Assembly: GCF_950295315.1 (NCBI RefSeq)
Contig: NC_080181.1
Coordinates: 34,935,375-34,999,374 of the forward strand
Origin: Erinaceus europaeus
Lineage: Eukaryota > Chordata > Mammalia > Eulipotyphla > Erinaceidae
Direction: 5' to 3'
Length of the DNA stretch: 64,000 bases
The position numbers were made by a program, and so were the translations under genes. The notes under the pieces are model-generated. The model was given only the letters and a program-made list of their open reading frames with translations. It was not told the DNA's origin and did not search any database. Within the stretch, counting starts at the first letter, position 1. Each line of letters begins with the position of its first letter. Positions 59,165-64,000 of the stretch are shown piece after piece.

Positions 59165-59355
59165 ACTCATGTGGAATCTAGAGAACTGACATACATGAAG
59201 TTACACAAAAAGCCCAGAAGACTTTGTGAGAACTATGGTGGTTATCTTTGCGAAGTGGAAAGTTGGCAACACAGAACTTTAGTGGTGAATATGAGGTAAA
59301 ACTACAGCCTCTAATTTTATAGTCTGGTAACTATTCATTATAAATTTAAAAAATG
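59165..59355 (+). mobile_element. old L1 3' end, right half
   Basis: Continues the split L1: 'gaactatggtggttatctt' to an A-rich end at 59345-59365. It lies 20-30 bp from the TUBGCP5 exon. Confidence 0.8.
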
Positions 59356-59384
59356 AAAAAAAGGAAATACTGCAGGTGTGTCAC

Positions 59385-59583
59385 CTAGCAAAGTTAATAG
59401 GTAACAGAGGATCGTGAACATCATCCAGTTCAAGATGCCTCTCAGCAATGGACTGCATCTTGATTAGGTTTTCTTTGGTTGCTTGCTGCTCAGAGAGGGC
59501 ATGTGCAGTGCTTTTGTATCCATGTAGAAGCCGTGACTTCACAGATTCCAGGAAAAGGGTATATAAACTTTTTCTTTCTGCAC
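59385..59583 (-). pseudogene. TUBGCP5: TUBGCP5 pseudogene exon (open)
   Basis: 199 nt between acceptor 'cttctttctatgttgcag' and donor GTGACA. Two phase bases, then 65 open codons: AERKSLYTLFLESVKSRLL, EQQATKENLIKMQS and HLELDDVHDPLLPINFA, very close to recalled human GCP5. In the complex, this gene's product is a gamma-tubulin ring complex subunit that helps nucleate microtubules at centrosomes. This exon alone shows no damage; the gene's 5' exons lie beyond the window or are lost. Confidence 0.95.
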
Positions 59584-59666
59584 CTGCAACATAGAAAGAA
59601 GTAAAGTAAACTACATCTTGGTAGCCAATATTAGGAAATACTAATAATATCTTTAAAAAATTATTA

Positions 59667-59850
59667 AGGGGCTGGGCAGTGGTGCACCTGGTTAAGCATA
59701 CTTATTAACAAGTGCAAGCCCCTGCTCACCACTCGGAGGGAAAACACTTTACAAATGGTGAAGCAGGTCTGCAGGTGTCTTTCCCCCCTCCCCTCTTTAT
59801 CTTCCCCATCTCTCTCAACTTCTCTCTTTCCTATCTAAAAAAAAAGAAGA
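59667..59850 (+). repeat. SINE family B
   Basis: 'ggggctgggcagtggtgcac' head, 80 bp from the TUBGCP5 acceptor, antisense to it. Confidence 0.88.
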
Positions 59851-59884
59851 AGGGAAAAAATGGCTGCTAGTGAACAGTACATTC

Positions 59885-60990
59885 ACAGGGCATATTACTT
59901 AGTCCTGTGAGAATGTCATACATCAGAAAAGGTAGCAGCAGCAAATGCTGGAGAGGTTGTGGGGACAAAGGAACCCTCCTGCACTGATGGTGAGAATGAA
60001 AATTGGTCCCACTTCTGTGGAGAGCAGTCTGCAGACATCACAGAATCTTGAAATGGACTTTCCTTATAATCCAATAATTCCTCTCCTATATTGTATCCTA
60101 AGGACACAATCGTACTCATCAAAAAAGATATATGTACACCTATGTTCATAGCAGCACAATTCATAATAGCCAAAACCTGGAAGCAACCCAGGTGCCCAAC
60201 AACAGATGAAGGGCTGAGAAAGTTATGGTCTATATACACAGTGAAATACTACTCAGCTACTAAGAATAATGAACCCACATTCTTTGACCCATCATAGGTG
60301 GAGCTAGAAGGAACCATGTTAAGTGAGGTAAGTCAGAAAGAGAAAGATGAGTATGGGGTGATCCCACTCATAAAAAGAAATTGAGAAAGAAGAACAGACA
60401 GGGAAAAACAAAGTAGAATTTGATTGAGTTTGGAGTATCTCACCAAAGTAAAAAAATTCTGGATGGGGGTGGGGAAACAGACCTTTGGTGGTAGGAACAG
60501 TGCTAATATACACTCTTATTAACTTATAATCTTATAAATCAATATTTAATCAATATGTGAGGGGAAAACAGATTGAAACTCTCAAACTTTTTTATGCATA
60601 GACCCCGGTTCTGAGTATATATTCCTTCCTTAATTTAAGCACTTATGGTTTCAAATTGGTAACCTGACTGAATTTTAACAGTGGGTTCAAATTTTTTAAT
60701 GTAATTCTAATAAAGAATGTTGAAGTGAAATATTAAATCACCCAGAGTCTTGGACCAGGGAGACCAGAAGCTACTGGCTGTGTCACTATATAAGATACAG
60801 TTATATGTAAATAGCATTAAATGGCATAAGTCATGGTAAGGTCTTTATGATACAACAAATCCTAACCATGGGGTAAACCAAATTCTCTAATAGCTTAGTT
60901 ACAATAATCATATATTGCCTTCTTAAGCTTCAAGACAGCAGGAACCCTACCCTTTATCTATAAAACCCATATTTCTCCTAGTCCTGGAAA
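59885..60990 (+). mobile_element. diverged L1 ORF2 end and 3' UTR
   Basis: ORF2 C-terminal text 'agcagcaaatgctggagag' to 'gatgagtatggggtgatcc' with many changes, then 3' UTR. Confidence 0.8.
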
Positions 60991-60994
60991 CTCC

Positions 60995-61490
60995 AGGGCA
61001 TTCAGAGCTGAGTTATTCATAGTAGCCAAGGAATGGAAGCAGCCTTAGTGCCCATCAACAGGTGACTGGCTAAAGAAGTTATGGGTTCCATATTCAAAGG
61101 GAGACTACTCTGTAATCCAAAAAGATGATATTGTATCCTTTGGGATAAAATGGATGGAACTGGAAGTGATTATGCTCAGTAAAGTAAGTTAAATTGGTGA
61201 AAGACAACTACTGTAGAGATTCACTCGTAGGTGGAACCTAAAGGACTGATGCACATGAAGAAGAAGAAGGAGAAGGAGGAGGAGGAAGAGGAGAAGGAGA
61301 AGGAGAAGGAGAAGGAGAAGGAGAAGAAGAAAACTGAAGCCAACCAACCATTTCTAAGACTTGCGAGAGAGCTATGACGGTTATCGTCAGGAGGCAGGAC
61401 ACAGAACTTGGATGGTGCATGTGGCATCGAACTAGACCCTGTAATCTTACCATCTTGTAATCTACTATTAGAGACAGGGAGAGAGAGCAG
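60995..61490 (+). mobile_element. old L1 3' end with GAA/GGA repeat
   Basis: 'ggaactggaagtgattatg' and 'gctatgacggttatcgtc' match the L1 type split at 56540/59165. A (GAAGGA)-type microsatellite occupies 61257-61330. Confidence 0.75.
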
Positions 61491-62217
61491 TCAAAACCAT
61501 CTGACAAAAGCAATCACTCATCCTTTTGAACGGAGCAGTCCTGAGTCTTAACCAAATATAGCCTCACACCAAAGACTAGTCGCTTTTTTGTTTTTAATTC
61601 TGGCACTTTTTAACCCTTAGAAGGATAATGTATTCACTCCCAGACCCTAGAGCAAAGAATGAATAAATAAATAAATAATGAATTGATTGGATGACTCCCA
61701 TTTAGTCAGGTTGAGGTTACTTTTCTGACAGTTTCCTTCTGATAAAGTCTTTTAAGTTTTTTTTTTTGTTTGTTTGTTTGTTTAGCATTAGAGGATGGCA
61801 AGGGTCTTTGGTGGAGCTGCACCTCAGCCAAGTGTCAAGTGCTGATTTTATTGTATAGTTGATTCACGTCATCACTCCTTAAAAAGCCAGGTACCCCCCC
61901 TCCCCCCCCAAAAAAGAACATGGTTAGAAAGAAGCACAGGAAGAACCTGCAGGAGCTGTGTGGAAGCCCCACCCTCCACCCCCAGCAGCTGCTCTTCAAG
62001 CTTTGCAACTACCGGCATCTGCCTTGAACTCTACCTCAACCTTCTGGGAGCTCACTTCCTACGCCTGACTCTCAGCTACCAGAGATTTGCAATGCCTGTG
62101 GTTATGTTGATTCATTGCCTCATGGCCAGAATGCAGTCAACTTTCTGGGTGGAGCAGAATTTAGTATGAAACCCCATATTATCAATTCAGACATATTTAA
62201 TCAATGGCTAAAAAACA
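61491..62217. other. intronic or flanking DNA, unassigned
   Basis: Contains AAAT (61659-61678) and T-rich (61761-61783) simple repeats and a C-rich run at 61895-61910. I looked for the next upstream TUBGCP5 exon here and did not find it. Confidence 0.45.
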
Positions 62218-62500
62218 TTTTTTTTTTTTTGCCTCACTGGAGCTTGGTGCTGACACTATGAATCCATTGCTCCTGGCAGACATTTTTTTATGTTTTATTG
62301 AACAGGAGAGAGAAACTGAGGAAGGAGGAGAAAATAAAGAGGAAGAAAGAAATATAGACACACCTGCAGAGCAGCTTCACTGCTTCTGAAGCATCCTTCC
62401 TGCAGTTGAGGAGCTGGGGGCTTGAACCCGGATCCTTCCACAGAACCTTACATTTAGTACTATGTGCACTTAACCAAGTCCACCATTGCCCAGCCCCCCA
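62218..62500 (-). repeat. SINE family A'
   Basis: Antisense; 'gaatccattgctcctggca' at left and head 'accattgcccagcccccc' at right. Confidence 0.85.
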
Positions 62501-62685
62501 AAAGAAATTTTAATAGAAAAAGATATAAGGAGATGATTTTAGAGAAATAAACCATATATAAATGACTAACAGCTTTGTCATAAAATACCCCCAACCAAAT
62601 ATAAACCACCCAAAAGTCCTTTAACATTTGGTTAAGCAAGCTGGACTATATCCATATAGTGAAGCCCTACAAAGAAATACTCCCC

Positions 62686-62965
62686 AGGGAGTTTTGCAGT
62701 GGCGCAGCAGGTTAAGCTCACGTGGTGCAAAGCACAAGGAGTGGTGTAAGGATCCCAGTTCGAGCCCCCAGCTCCCCACCAGCAGATGAGTCGCTTCACA
62801 AGCGGTGAAGCTGGTCTGCGGGTGTCCATCTATCTCTAGCCCTCTGCCTTCCCCTCATCTCTCCATTTCTCTCTGTCCTATCCAATAATGATGACAACAA
62901 TAATAACTACAACAAGAAAACAACAAGAGCAACAAAAGGGAATAAATAAATGAATAATTTTTTAA
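62686..62965 (+). repeat. SINE family A
   Basis: 'gggagttttgcagtggcgc' head. Its tail meets the tail of an inverted copy, forming a palindrome-like pair. Confidence 0.92.
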
Positions 62966-63243
62966 AAAATATTTTCTTTTATTTATTTATTCTTTTGTTG
63001 CCCTTGTTGTTTTCTTGTTGTAGTTATTATTGTTGTTGTTGTTGTTGGATAGGACAGAGAGAAATGGAGAGAGGAGGTGAAGACAGAGAGGAGGAGAGAA
63101 AGATAGACACCTGCAGACCTGCTTCACCACCTGTGAAGGGACTCCCCTGCAGGTAGGGAGCCGGGGTTCGAACCGGGATCCTTATGCCAGTCCTTGTGCT
63201 TTGCGCCACCTGCGCTTAACATGCTGCACTACAGCCCAACTCC
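62966..63243 (-). repeat. SINE family A, inverted partner
   Basis: Head 'gctgcactacagcccaac' at right; intact B-box reversed in 'gggttcgaaccgg'. Tail-to-tail with the previous copy. Confidence 0.93.
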
Positions 63244-64000
63244 AGTAAATAAATATTTTTTAAAAAAGAAAAGGAATACCCCCCAAAGTAAGTATTACAC
63301 CCACAGCTATCTGACTATGTTTCCAATTATGTAAAGGATGGGAATTTTTAAAAAAATCCTAAAAGGTCAGGTGCAGATGCCATATGAAACCATTTCTATA
63401 ATATTCTTGAAGTACAGAATTATAATGATGAAGATGGTTGTCAAAGGTGATGCAGTAACAAAGGAGGCAAGGAATTCTGGGTGGTGAGATGGTAATGTGA
63501 GCTTCCTTATGTGAACGGAAATGTGAGTCTATTTCTCTGTGAATCACCTCATCGGTAGATACATACTATGTTTCAGTCTGGAGAGTTATCACCATGGGGT
63601 CAAATAGGGCACAAGTCTTATGAAATCACTGTGGTTTCCTAAAAACTGTATGTGAGTCCACAGTTACCTCCTAAGAAAATGATTTTTTAAAAAAAAACAA
63701 CAGCCATCTAGAAAGCCAGTCTGCCAATTGGTCAGTTAGGGCAGGGCATGAGCCTTAGAATGTTGCCATTGCAGATCTGTGACCATGACTACTGTGGAAT
63801 CCTCAGAGTAGAAGAGTGAGTTGGCAGGGTTTGGAGCGATTACTCAACTTTCAAGTCAGTGTCAAAGAGTGAAGAGCAAAGTATGTCTGCATCCTCTCGA
63901 AAGCCTTCCAGGCATTCAGGGTGTTTTAGTTGGTTGGCCAGGCTGAGGTAGGTAGTCTTACTACATACTTCTGGATGTGGTCATCAGAGAAGGAGGGCAG
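63244..64000. other. unassigned right edge
   Basis: No SINE, L1 or TUBGCP5 exon recognised. On the minus strand a stretch near 63860-63990 gives a short open peptide ('LEGFREDADILCSSLFDTD') without splice sites that I can support. Confidence 0.4.

Noticed and set aside
21585..59583. processed (retro) TUBGCP5 copy
   Set aside because: Exons are separated by kilobase introns with conserved splice borders, so the locus is unprocessed.
63860..63990. next upstream TUBGCP5 exon on the minus strand
   Set aside because: The short peptide does not match the GCP5 residues expected upstream of AERKSLY, and no splice sites fit.

Overview
This window is eukaryotic, intron- and repeat-rich mammalian DNA. 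The repeats point to an erinaceid hedgehog (Erinaceus-like): dozens of tRNA-derived SINEs of at least four families, including one beginning near 'gggagtcgggctgtagcgc' and one beginning near 'ggggccaggtggtggtgcac', together with a matching L1 lineage that has a very long 3' UTR. The species call rests on recalled repeat sequences, not on a search.

The only host gene I can trace is TUBGCP5 (gamma-tubulin complex component 5), on the minus strand. Nine exons of its 3' half, each tied to splice-site positions, lie in the right order from 59583 down to about 21600: 59385-59583, 55821-56007, 50472-50656, 45315-45355, 43416-43593, 36270-36395, 27579-27667, 23552-23652 and 22157 to about 21600. The locus is decayed. 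It has nonsense codons in five exons, frameshifts in four, a destroyed splice acceptor, and at least one exon I could not find. It is therefore an unprocessed TUBGCP5 pseudogene: either a duplicate or, more surprisingly, the only locus.

Almost everything else is mobile DNA in or beside the introns. From left to right: L1 fragments with 5' inversions (1085-5253); minus-strand L1 pieces (5369-10237); a class II ERV remnant with a lysine-type primer site, gag remnants and a 3' LTR (10238-14665); SINE-dense intergenic DNA (14668-21600); a solo LTR inserted in a SINE (25556-26235); an L1 with its own 5' UTR and target duplication but no ORF1 (27753-34378); a non-L1 LINE, copy 1 (37246-39494); L1 3' ends (39673-48270); a 5'-truncated TRIM-type retrocopy (52355-53348); a non-L1 LINE, copy 2 (56671-59164); and older L1 3' ends and SINEs to the right edge.

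The most unusual item is the non-L1 LINE. Two closely similar copies encode the end of an apurinic-type endonuclease, a YADD reverse transcriptase and a C-terminal Cys/His motif. They look Jockey/CR1-like rather than L1 or RTE. Each is bounded by a short target-site duplication, and each ends only a few bases after its stop codon in AAG repeats. A recently mobile LINE of this kind in a placental mammal would be unexpected and suggests horizontal transfer.
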